Assembly (NCBI RefSeq): GCF_034093315.1
Contig: NZ_CP139300.1
Location: forward strand, 1,240,001-1,304,000
Direction of reading: 5' to 3'
DNA length: 64,000 nucleotides
DNA from: Prochlorococcus sp. MIT 1314
GTDB taxonomy: Bacteria; Cyanobacteriota; Cyanobacteriia; PCC-6307; Cyanobiaceae
Shown: in pieces, positions 1-7,549 of the stretch
Layout of the letters: the number at the start of each line of letters is the position of its first letter
Numbering within the stretch: position 1 is the first letter of the stretch
Notes under the pieces: model-generated
Told to the model about the DNA's origin: nothing
The model's database searches: none
Seen by the model: only the letters and a program-made list of their open reading frames with translations
Made by a program: the position numbers and the translations under genes

Positions 1-1
1 T

Positions 2-496
2 GAAACAGTTCCAGATATTTCAAATCCTTTAGAGATAGAGCCAAGTGGTATTCACGAAAGGTTATATCAAGCAGCAACAAATATTCCTCTTAGAAGAAAA
101 GTTGGCTCCGAAGAATTTATGGAGAATGTTAATTCAAAAAATCTAAACGATAATCTGACTGAATCTGGTTCTGGTAAATGGTCTTCAGGTTTAAATGAAT
201 CTGGAAGTGGAATCGTCAAAAATAGATCTTTTTGGCTTGTTGCTGATGCTGAATTAATTGTTTATGGAGCCACTGAACCTTCTGCGAAATTAACCATTGG
301 TGGAGAAGAAGTTCCCCTTGCTGCAGATGGCACTTTTAGAATTCAAGTTCCATTTAGAGATGGGACTCAAAAATACGATATACAAGCTAAAGATTCATCT
401 GGTGACCAAGAAAAAAGCATATCAATGAAATTTGATAGAACTACTCCACTTGACGATACTAATGAAAAAGATAATGCTGAGAAAGAATGGTTTTAA
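2..496 (+). CDS. DUF4912 family protein, 3' part
   Basis: The frame is open from base 2 to the stop at 494-496, so 164 C-terminal residues are in view and the start lies upstream of the window. Residues 77-145 in view, beginning FWLVADAELIVYGATEP and including a KLTIGGEEVPLAADGTF stretch, look like the beta-rich module of the cyanobacterial DUF4912 family, which resembles extracellular sugar-binding or Ig-like folds. Upstream of it is a Ser/Gly/Asn-rich linker (SGSGKWSSGLNESGSG), and the last 20 residues are acidic. Function of the family is unknown. The next gene starts 12 bases downstream, so they may be co-transcribed. Confidence 0.7.
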   Translation, partial: ETVPDISNPLEIEPSGIHERLYQAATNIPLRRKVGSEEFMENVNSKNLNDNLTESGSGKWSSGLNESGSGIVKNRSFWLVADAELIVYGATEPSAKLTIGGEEVPLAADGTFRIQVPFRDGTQKYDIQAKDSSGDQEKSISMKFDRTTPLDDTNEKDNAEKEWF

Positions 497-508
497 TCAA
501 TTAAATTA

Positions 509-679
509 ATGTTGAAAAAAATTATAGCTTTTACACCTTTATTTGGAGCATTAACTTTACCAATTATAGTTCCCATTACGATTTCTAAAGTTGGTATAAA
601 CCTTGGAATTCTAAGTGCATTATTGATATCTTCCTTGTGGTTTATCGCTATGTTAAGAACATCCGAAATGCCTCATTAA
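509..679 (+). CDS. small hydrophobic membrane protein, 56 aa
   Basis: An ATG at 509 opens a 56-residue frame ending at 677-679, in the 217-base space between the DUF4912 gene and pgm. The product starts with MLKKIIAF and is hydrophobic almost throughout, with two likely membrane helices (about residues 5-27 and 31-48) and a short polar tail ending EMPH. It begins 12 bases after the upstream stop and runs in the same direction, which fits a real co-transcribed gene. I do not recognise a family. Seen: open frame, composition and spacing. Inferred: that it is an inner or thylakoid membrane protein. Confidence 0.6.
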   Translation: MLKKIIAFTPLFGALTLPIIVPITISKVGINLGILSALLISSLWFIAMLRTSEMPH

Positions 680-713
680 ATTAGTTAGATTTTTTCAAGT
701 TTCTCATAAAAGT

Positions 714-2351
714 ATGACTGAAGTAAATGTAATAAATATCAATTCTCCTTTCTTAGATCAAAAACCAGGCACTTCTGGATTAAGAAAAAGTACTTTAAAG
801 TTTCAGGAAGAACATTATCTAGAAGTTTTTATTGAAGCAATCTTACAATCATTAGAAGATTTAAAAGGTTCAACATTAGTAGTTGGTGGTGATGGTAGAT
901 ATGGCAATGTTGAAGCAATAGAAAAAATTGTACAAATATGCATTGCTCATAAAGTTAAAAAGGTTATTGTTCCAAAATACGGTTTATTATCTACTCCTGC
1001 GACATCACATTTAATCAGAAAAGAATGCGCTATTGGTGGAATTATTCTTTCTGCGAGCCATAATCCAGGTGGCATAGATGGCGACTTTGGAGTGAAATTG
1101 AATATCTCTAATGGTGGCCCAGCTCCTGAGATAATTACTAATAAGATTTTCAAGGCTTCACAATTACTAACTAGTTATAAAATTTGCAAAATTCAATTAC
1201 CTGATTTTAGTGAATATGGAACTTATCCTTATGGTGAAACTACCTTAGAAATTATTGATGGATTAACAGATTATTCTAATTTGATGGAAAAAATTTTTGA
1301 CTTTGATCAAATTAGTGATTTTTTAAAAAAAGACTTCTCGTTAATCTTTGATGCAATGAATGCGGTTACAGGCCCATATGCAAAAAATATTTTTGTTGAA
1401 AAAATGGGTCTTGCTCCTGATTGTGTCATGAATGGTAACCCGTTAAAAGATTTTGGAGGTTTGCATCCTGATCCTAATCTTACTTATGCATCCCACTTGG
1501 CTGATTTGTTATTAAATAAAAAATCTTATAGTTTTGGTGCTGCATGCGATGGAGATGGAGATAGGAATATGATTTTAGGAAGTGGATGTTTTGTAAATCC
1601 TAGTGATAGCCTTGCAGTTCTCACTGCTAACACAAAATGTGTCCCTGGTTATAAAGATGGTATTACAGGTGTAGCAAGATCCATGCCAACCAGCTCAGCG
1701 GTTGATAATGTTGCTCGAGCATTAAATATACCCTGTTTCGAGACACCTACTGGCTGGAAGTTTTTTGGAAATCTTTTAGATTCTAATTTAATTACTTTAT
1801 GTGGAGAAGAAAGTTTCGGAACAGGTAGTAATCATGTGAGAGAGAAAGATGGACTATGGGCAGTTTTGTATTGGCTACAAGTTTTAGCTGAGAAAAAATG
1901 TTCGGTAACTGATTTGATGCAGAATCATTGGAAACAATTTGGTAGGAATTATTATTCAAGACATGATTATGAGGCAATTCCCTCAAATATTGCTAATCAA
2001 ATCTTTGGTAATCTAACTTCTATGCTCGAAAATTTAAAAGGAAATAGTTTTGCTGGCCATTTAGTTAAAGTTGCAGATAATTTTTCATATTTAGATCCCG
2101 TTGACAATTCCATAAGTGAAAATCAAGGTTTAAGATTGGTCCTTGATGATAATTCTCGAGTAATTGTGCGCCTTTCTGGAACTGGAACTAAAGGTGCAAC
2201 ATTAAGACTTTACTTTGAGAAATTTTTCGATCCCCAACAGAATCTTTCGTTAAATCCTCAGATCGCTTTGAAACCTCTAATAGATGATTTAGATGCTTTA
2301 TTGAACATTTCAAAACTTACTCAAATGGAAACTCCTACAGTAATTACATAG
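714..2351 (+). CDS. pgm: phosphoglucomutase
   Basis: A 545-residue alpha-D-phosphohexomutase of the full-length glucose-specific type. It would interconvert glucose 1-phosphate and glucose 6-phosphate in the cytoplasm, joining glycogen metabolism with the sugar-phosphate pool. Visible landmarks are the active-site serine loop SASHNPGG at 113-120 (Ser115 expected to carry the phosphate), the metal loop DGDGDR at 279-284, the sugar-binding GEESFG at 364-369 and the phosphate-binding RLSGTGTKGATLR at 486-498. All four are intact. The length matches bacterial Pgm (about 545). It sits downstream of the small membrane protein and 33 bases ahead of rarA. Confidence 0.93.
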   Translation: MTEVNVININSPFLDQKPGTSGLRKSTLKFQEEHYLEVFIEAILQSLEDLKGSTLVVGGDGRYGNVEAIEKIVQICIAHKVKKVIVPKYGLLSTPATSHLIRKECAIGGIILSASHNPGGIDGDFGVKLNISNGGPAPEIITNKIFKASQLLTSYKICKIQLPDFSEYGTYPYGETTLEIIDGLTDYSNLMEKIFDFDQISDFLKKDFSLIFDAMNAVTGPYAKNIFVEKMGLAPDCVMNGNPLKDFGGLHPDPNLTYASHLADLLLNKKSYSFGAACDGDGDRNMILGSGCFVNPSDSLAVLTANTKCVPGYKDGITGVARSMPTSSAVDNVARALNIPCFETPTGWKFFGNLLDSNLITLCGEESFGTGSNHVREKDGLWAVLYWLQVLAEKKCSVTDLMQNHWKQFGRNYYSRHDYEAIPSNIANQIFGNLTSMLENLKGNSFAGHLVKVADNFSYLDPVDNSISENQGLRLVLDDNSRVIVRLSGTGTKGATLRLYFEKFFDPQQNLSLNPQIALKPLIDDLDALLNISKLTQMETPTVIT

Positions 2352-2384
2352 AATTGAAAGTAATGATTTTTTGATTTTATTTAT

Positions 2385-3674
2385 ATGCATTCAGAAAGTT
2401 TATTTACTAATTATTCTCAAATAGAAAACAATGCACCTTTGGCAGATAAATTAAGACCAAAGAATTTGGAAGATTTTTTTGGTCAACAACCAATCCTGAA
2501 TGAGAATTCGCTTTTAAGAAGTGCAATATTAAACGATAAGATTAGTAATTTTATTTTTTCTGGCCCTCCGGGAGTTGGAAAAACTACTCTCATTGAAATT
2601 ATTTCTTTTAATACGCGGTCAAAATTAATTAAGTTAAATGCAGTATTATCAAGTGTTAAAGAATTAAGAAATGAAATCGCTAATGCAAAAGATAGATTAA
2701 TAAATTCAAAAAGAAAAACAATTTTATTTATCGATGAGGTTCATAGATTTACATCAGTTCAGCAAGATGCTTTATTACCTTCAATAGAAAATGGAACTAT
2801 AACTTTTATTGGTGCTACAACTGAAAACCCTTTTTTTGCTGTTAATAAAGCTCTTGTTAGCAGGTCTCGTATTTTTACATTACTGCCTTTGGCAGAAAAT
2901 GATTTGCAGAAAATAATACAAAAAGTCATTACTCACTATTCAAAACAAAAAAATTCAAAAAAGGTTTATTTAACTCAAGATGCTATAAGTCATTTAATTA
3001 ACTTTTCTGGTGGAGACGCAAGGACATTAATCAATGCTCTAGAGATGGCCATAGAAACAACTTCTGAAAATGATACGAAAGAAATTAATATTAATCTTTC
3101 AATAGCAGAGGATGCACTACAAAAGAAAAATATTGTTTACGATAAAAATGGTCAAAATCATTACGATGTAATAAGTGCCTTTATTAAGTCCATAAGAGGT
3201 TCTGATCCAGATGCAACTTTATTCTGGCTTGCGAATATGCTGGAGGCTGGTGAAGATCCTAATTTTATTTTTAGAAGACTACTTATATCTGCCAGTGAAG
3301 ATATTGGAATAGCTGATCCTAATGCCATAGTAGTTGTACAATCCTGTTGTGATGCTTTTGATAGAGTTGGTTTTCCAGAAGGGTTATATTTTTTAACGCA
3401 GGCTTCTTTATATTTAGCTATTTCTCCAAAAAGTAATAGTACGAAAAGTATTTTTAAAGCAATTGAAACAATCAAATCCACCAATGCTTTTGATGTTCCA
3501 CTTCATTTAAAAAATAATTCTAATAGTTATGTCAATCCTCATAATTATCCAGGAAATTGGTTCGGACAAGAATATCTTCCTAAATCTTTAAGAGGTTTAA
3601 AAATATGGGAACCAAATAATAATGGATGGGAGAAAAGTAAATATGACGAATTACGCAAAAGAAAAGAAAACTAA
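2385..3674 (+). CDS. rarA: RarA/MgsA-type replication-associated AAA ATPase
   Basis: A 429-residue AAA+ ATPase of the RarA (MgsA, WRNIP1-like) family, which acts at stalled replication forks. Walker A is GPPGVGKT at 60-67, Walker B is LFIDEVHRF near 114-122, sensor 1 is TTEN at 145-148 and SRSRIF follows at about 159. The C-terminal half contains the family's DPDATLFWLANMLEAGEDPNFIFRRL segment and ends in the region where the conserved PHNYPGNWFGQEYLP stretch occurs. In several cyanobacteria rarA is fused to a second domain; here it stands alone at standard length. It is followed by the long gap 3675-4319. Confidence 0.9.
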   Translation: MHSESLFTNYSQIENNAPLADKLRPKNLEDFFGQQPILNENSLLRSAILNDKISNFIFSGPPGVGKTTLIEIISFNTRSKLIKLNAVLSSVKELRNEIANAKDRLINSKRKTILFIDEVHRFTSVQQDALLPSIENGTITFIGATTENPFFAVNKALVSRSRIFTLLPLAENDLQKIIQKVITHYSKQKNSKKVYLTQDAISHLINFSGGDARTLINALEMAIETTSENDTKEININLSIAEDALQKKNIVYDKNGQNHYDVISAFIKSIRGSDPDATLFWLANMLEAGEDPNFIFRRLLISASEDIGIADPNAIVVVQSCCDAFDRVGFPEGLYFLTQASLYLAISPKSNSTKSIFKAIETIKSTNAFDVPLHLKNNSNSYVNPHNYPGNWFGQEYLPKSLRGLKIWEPNNNGWEKSKYDELRKRKEN

Positions 3675-4039
3675 AAATTTTTCGAACAACAAATAGTCTC
3701 AGAATCCAGAGAAGTTTGTTCTAAGTATGCTAATTCTATAGTTCAATTTAGAAATTAATTTGAAACTAATTTAAATGTAATTTTTTTCTTATGGATTAAC
3801 TTTTTAGGCTTTTCAGAATATTGCCAATGTTTGATGTCTTTATATAATTTTCTATGATCCCATTTTATTGTTGTTTAAACAGCACATGATTGATTCAAAA
3901 TCATAGTTTTTGTCAATTTTTTCTTATGGGCTTAATGATTTGCTTGAAAAAGTATTTTTTTGCAAAATTTATATGATTAAAATTTCTATTTTTACTTTGA
4001 ATATCAATGTCTATTTTGTTTTTTTGTCAAGGTATGATT

Positions 4040-4055
4040 ATCGCATCTTTGCGAT
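4040..4055. repeat. perfect hairpin in the 3675-4319 gap
   Basis: A 6-bp perfect inverted repeat ATCGCA and TGCGAT encloses the 4-base loop TCTT. It lies 12 bases before the ATG of the 35-codon frame at 4067. No U run follows, so it is not a typical terminator on either strand. Confidence 0.6.
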
Positions 4056-4066
4056 GACTTAAGCTT

Positions 4067-4174
4067 ATGATTCCAAGGTTTGGAGGTAGTCCTGGAGGCT
4101 CTCAAGGATTTGCATTTATAGGAATTTGTAATGGATCTAAATCAATAAGTGTTGATAATGATTTTCTTAAGTAA
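4067..4174 (+). CDS. possible 35-aa peptide, Gly-rich start
   Basis: An ATG at 4067 opens 35 codons to a TAA at 4172-4174. The product begins MIPRFGGSPGGSQGFAF and ends NDFLK. There is no Shine-Dalgarno-like sequence just upstream; instead the perfect hairpin 4040-4055 lies there. I do not recognise it. It is listed because the surrounding 645-base gap is otherwise unexplained and the frame has protein-like composition. It may equally be chance or the end of a decayed gene. Confidence 0.25.
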   Translation: MIPRFGGSPGGSQGFAFIGICNGSKSISVDNDFLK

Positions 4175-4319
4175 GTTCTAGATTCTATAATTTTTTTGAT
4201 CTTAAATCTGAAAATTTTTTGCAGTTTTAATTTCTTCTATTGTTGCTACGTCTTGTACACCTTTAAACTCATAAAACCAAATTTTTGGTATTTTATATTC
4301 ATACTTATTAATAATTGCA

Positions 4320-4787
4320 ATGGCTCTTAAGGTTGGTGACAAAGCACCAGAATTTAAATTAAAAGATTCTTACGAGAACGAAGTATCTCTCAGTGATTTT
4401 CAAGGTAAAAGAATAATACTATATTTTTATCCAAAAGATAATACTCCAGGATGTACTAAGGAGGCTTGCAATTTTAAAGAAAACTGGGATTTGCTCCAGA
4501 AAAATAACATAATTGTGCTTGGTATTAGTAAAGATAATGCTGTTTCTCATCAGAAGTTTATAGAAAAATTTAACTTACCTTTTATTCTTTTAACTGATTC
4601 TGAACCTTTTAAAGTTTCTACTGATTACGATAGCTATGGGCTTAAGAAATTTATGGGAAAAGAATATATGGGAATGATGAGAAATACATTTTTGATTGAT
4701 ACTGATGGTAAAATCGAAAAAATTTACTTAAAGGTAAAAGCCGCAATAATGGCTGATCATATAATCGCAGACCTAGGCTTAAAGTAA
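4320..4787 (+). CDS. bcp: thioredoxin-dependent thiol peroxidase (Bcp/PrxQ)
   Basis: A 155-residue peroxiredoxin of the Bcp/PrxQ class, which reduces hydrogen peroxide and organic hydroperoxides using thioredoxin. The conserved active-site block is YPKDNTPGCTKEACNF: the peroxidatic Cys45 and a resolving Cys50 with the four-residue spacing typical of this class are both present, as are the upstream Pro and Thr. Length is standard. The stop overlaps the convergent coaX gene by 9 bases. In an oxygen-evolving cell it would protect against photosynthetic peroxide. Confidence 0.93.
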   Translation: MALKVGDKAPEFKLKDSYENEVSLSDFQGKRIILYFYPKDNTPGCTKEACNFKENWDLLQKNNIIVLGISKDNAVSHQKFIEKFNLPFILLTDSEPFKVSTDYDSYGLKKFMGKEYMGMMRNTFLIDTDGKIEKIYLKVKAAIMADHIIADLGLK

Positions 4788-5474
4788 CTTTTTGAGAGAT
4801 AGGTGGTGAATAATTAGTCCTTCCATAACTAAATTGGGAACATTGATAATATTTTTTTTCTTAGTTTTTAAATATTTTGTGAGAAATTGTGAGTCTCCTC
4901 CACAGGTTATCAAGATATCCGTGAGTGGGTTAAATGAACTATTAATAACTCCTGTAAGCGAGTTGAAAACTCCTTTTAAAATTGCTTCTTCTGTATTAAT
5001 TAAAAAATCTTTTGTTGGAATATTATAATTTTTGGGAATTTTGAGATTTTTTGTATTTTGTTCCATTGATTTTAATTGTGTTAGAAAGCCTGGAATTAAT
5101 TGACCACCTATGATAGATCCATTTGAATTTAGTTTTGTTATTGATAATATTGTTCCAAAGTCTGCAATTAGCAAATCTTTTTTTAAAGGGTTTTCAATAA
5201 TTTTTAAAGCTGCAAGACAGGCAAGAGCTCTATCAACTCCAAAATAATCAGGGAGATTTGATAACTTAATATCTTTAGTTTTTATTTCATTTTCTTCTTT
5301 CAGCAAGAAATTAGGTAATTTTCCTACAGAGGCCCAAATTAACTGATGAAGATCTAAATTTTCTGGAATTTTATACTCTTTTTGGGTATGGAAGAATTTA
5401 TATTGATTATGAGAATACTTAGCCCAATGAAGCCTACTATTGCCAACTAATAAAAAATTTGTATCTGAGACCAT
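4779..5474 (-). CDS. coaX: type III pantothenate kinase-like protein
   Basis: A 231-residue CoaX-family protein, expected to phosphorylate pantothenate in the first step of coenzyme A synthesis. Seen: an N-terminal phosphate-binding-like segment VGNSRLHWA, the internal GVDRALACLAAL, the ADFGTILSITKL block that corresponds to the DxGT motif, and GGQLIPGF. Odd: the first motif is normally DxGNT/R, but the aspartate position (residue 9) is leucine here. This may be a lineage-specific variant, because no other pantothenate kinase is seen in the window. It lies 14 bases downstream of cysH on the same strand and overlaps bcp by 9 bases. Confidence 0.8.
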   Translation of the reverse strand: MVSDTNFLLVGNSRLHWAKYSHNQYKFFHTQKEYKIPENLDLHQLIWASVGKLPNFLLKEENEIKTKDIKLSNLPDYFGVDRALACLAALKIIENPLKKDLLIADFGTILSITKLNSNGSIIGGQLIPGFLTQLKSMEQNTKNLKIPKNYNIPTKDFLINTEEAILKGVFNSLTGVINSSFNPLTDILITCGGDSQFLTKYLKTKKKNIINVPNLVMEGLIIHHLSLKKLL

Positions 5475-5488
5475 TTTTTATGATCAAT

Positions 5489-6211
5489 TTAATTATTAGT
5501 GTGTAATCCACATTCTTGTTTAATCCCCCCAAATCTTGTAGCTCTACCTTTTTTATCCATGCCATCAGGATTACTGGAGTGCCAATCTCCTACAGTAGAA
5601 TAACCTTTACTAAACAGTGGATGAGCAGGTAACTTATTTTCTTCCATGTAGTAAAAAATATCTTTATTTGTCCAATTTAATAAAGGCCTTAAAGAAAGTC
5701 TTCCTCGAATTACATCAAGGAATTTCATTTTGTTTCTATTTTCTGTTTGACTTGATCTAACACCACTTGCCCAGCATTGAACATTATATTTGCCTAGACC
5801 TTTTTCTAAAGGTTTTATCTTTCTTAATTCATGATACTTATCTAAATCACTTGTTTTATTGGTTTCCCACAGTTTTCCGTGTATAGCTTCCATTCTTGCT
5901 GGGGATAATTCACTTTGCAGAACTTTTATTTCTAAGGACAATTCGTTAATAAGCTTTTCGGCGTAATGGTATGTTTCTGGAGGTAAGTAACCTGTATCTA
6001 TCCAAAATATTTTGATTTTTCTTTGCAGACATAATTGATTGACCATATTTAGAAGGACTGAGGACTGTATACCAAAACTTGTTGTAATTGCAAATTGATT
6101 ATCAAACTCTTTATAACCCCATATCAGCATTTCGTGAGGAGTCATATCTACTAGCTCTTCATTGTATTTCCTTAATTTAGGTTGAATATCTTTGTGGATG
6201 TTTTCAATCAT
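5489..6211 (-). CDS. cysH: phosphoadenylyl-sulfate (PAPS) reductase
   Basis: A 240-residue CysH. It would reduce PAPS to sulfite in assimilatory sulfate reduction with thioredoxin as donor. It has the nucleotide-binding TTSFGIQSSVLLNM near the N terminus, the RGRLSLRPLLNWTNKDIFYYM block, and the C-terminal catalytic motif ECGLH with Cys234. The paired CC...CxxC cysteines that bind an Fe-S cluster in APS-type reductases are absent, so PAPS rather than APS specificity is inferred. It is divergent from the NADH dehydrogenase-like gene (74 bases apart) and probably co-transcribed with coaX. cysK lies elsewhere in the window at 40223-41191. Confidence 0.92.
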   Translation of the reverse strand: MIENIHKDIQPKLRKYNEELVDMTPHEMLIWGYKEFDNQFAITTSFGIQSSVLLNMVNQLCLQRKIKIFWIDTGYLPPETYHYAEKLINELSLEIKVLQSELSPARMEAIHGKLWETNKTSDLDKYHELRKIKPLEKGLGKYNVQCWASGVRSSQTENRNKMKFLDVIRGRLSLRPLLNWTNKDIFYYMEENKLPAHPLFSKGYSTVGDWHSSNPDGMDKKGRATRFGGIKQECGLHTNN

Positions 6212-6285
6212 TCTTCAGGTTGGTTATGAGATTAATGTTATTTCGCTCAATTTTAAAATTATTCGTATAGTTTAATAATACATTT

Positions 6286-7500
6286 ATGCATAACAATATT
6301 TCGCTAATGAAATCAATACAAAAACCAATAGTAATAGTTGGGGCAGGTTTTGCAGGTATGACAGTTGCTTTGAATTTAAAGAATCTTAATCCTTCCTTAC
6401 CGATTGTTGTAGTGGATTCTGCATCCAACTTTATATTTAAACCTTTAATGTATGAAGTTTTAAGTAAAGAAATAAGTATTTGGGAAGCCACACCAAAATT
6501 TGCTAATATTTTTTCTGATGCAGGTATAACTTTTTTAAAAAATTGTTTAACAAAAATTTCCTTCAAAGATAATATTCTTGAATTTAGTGACGAATTAAAA
6601 TTAAGTTATCAATATCTTGTGATTTGTACAGGATCTATTCCAAATAGTTTTTTAATAAAAGGTGTAGGTGAAAATTGTTATTTTTTTAATGATCTTAATG
6701 ATCTCAATAAATTAAAATCTGTTTTAAAAAAATCACAAAAAACTTCCTATCATAAAAAGTTATTCATAGTTGGGGGTGGTCCCTCTGGCATTGAGTTGGC
6801 ATGCAAAATTAAAGATATATTTAAAGACCAATTTGAGATAAATGTGATAGAAAAATCAAATGAAATTCTTAATAGAAACAAAATTTTTAATAGAGAACAA
6901 GCAGAGAGAGCATTAGAAAAAAGAAAAATTAATGTTCTTTTGAATTCCACAGTTAAAGAAGTCTCAGAAAGCAAAATTAGTATTTCTAGTGAGGGTGGAA
7001 TAACTTCTTTGGATAAAGACATTGTTATTTGGAATGCAGGTGTTACGGCTAATTTGTCTTATTTGGAAACTGATGAAATAAAAAGAAAATATGGAAGAAT
7101 TTTAGTTAATAAAAATTTGCAAATAGAAAATCAGAACAACTGTTTTGCTATTGGAGATATTTCAATCATTGAAGGGATGGAGGATTTACCCTTAACAGCT
7201 CAGGTTGCTATGCAGGAAGGAAAACATCTCGCTAAAAATCTGGAACTATTATTTCAAGAAAAAGATCCTTTGCCATTTGAATTTCAAGACAATGGTGAAA
7301 TGATTAGTTTAGGCATAGGGGAGGCTTCAATTGCCGCAATTGGAATTACTTTGTCGGGGAAATTAGCTTTTGAGGCAAGAAGACTAATATATGCCTCCAA
7401 GTTGCCTGATATTAATGAAAGCTTAAAATCTGCATCCTCATGGATATTCCAAAAGAAATCTATTTTTAAGAAATTTTTAAAGAAAAATAATTTTAATTAA
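6286..7500 (+). CDS. type II NADH dehydrogenase-like flavoprotein
   Basis: A 404-residue two-dinucleotide-binding flavoprotein. The FAD-binding GAGFAG is at 19-24, the FKPLMYEVLSKE segment follows, the NAD(P)-binding GGGPSG lies near 163-168, and the C-terminal FAD contact AIGD is at about 288-291. This order is that of non-proton-pumping NAD(P)H:quinone oxidoreductases (Ndb group), which move electrons from NAD(P)H to plastoquinone at the membrane surface. No membrane anchor is visible. A second ATG at 6307 (residue 8) is an alternative start. Its divergent neighbour is cysH. Other pyridine nucleotide-disulfide oxidoreductases share this layout, so the substrate is inferred. Confidence 0.8.
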   Translation: MHNNISLMKSIQKPIVIVGAGFAGMTVALNLKNLNPSLPIVVVDSASNFIFKPLMYEVLSKEISIWEATPKFANIFSDAGITFLKNCLTKISFKDNILEFSDELKLSYQYLVICTGSIPNSFLIKGVGENCYFFNDLNDLNKLKSVLKKSQKTSYHKKLFIVGGGPSGIELACKIKDIFKDQFEINVIEKSNEILNRNKIFNREQAERALEKRKINVLLNSTVKEVSESKISISSEGGITSLDKDIVIWNAGVTANLSYLETDEIKRKYGRILVNKNLQIENQNNCFAIGDISIIEGMEDLPLTAQVAMQEGKHLAKNLELLFQEKDPLPFEFQDNGEMISLGIGEASIAAIGITLSGKLAFEARRLIYASKLPDINESLKSASSWIFQKKSIFKKFLKKNNFN

Positions 7501-7549
7501 ACTTTTTTGCAATATTGTTTTTAGGTATATTTAGTTAAATAAGTTTGAT

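Larger units (their letters stand above)
3675..4319. other. 645-base stretch with no convincing gene
   Basis: This is one of the longest gene-free stretches in the window. It holds a perfect hairpin, ATCGCA/TCTT/TGCGAT, at 4040-4055, not followed by a T run, and just after it a 35-codon frame (4067-4174). The strand-opposite frame ending at 4202 is open for about 35 codons but has no good start. No tRNA-like fold was found. It could hold a non-coding RNA, the decayed remains of a gene, or long regulatory leaders for the peroxiredoxin gene at 4320. Confidence 0.6.

Noticed and set aside
4202-4310. minus-strand open stretch with protein-like ending
   Set aside because: Lacks a standard start codon in frame before it runs into the peroxiredoxin gene; could be a decayed gene, not supported.
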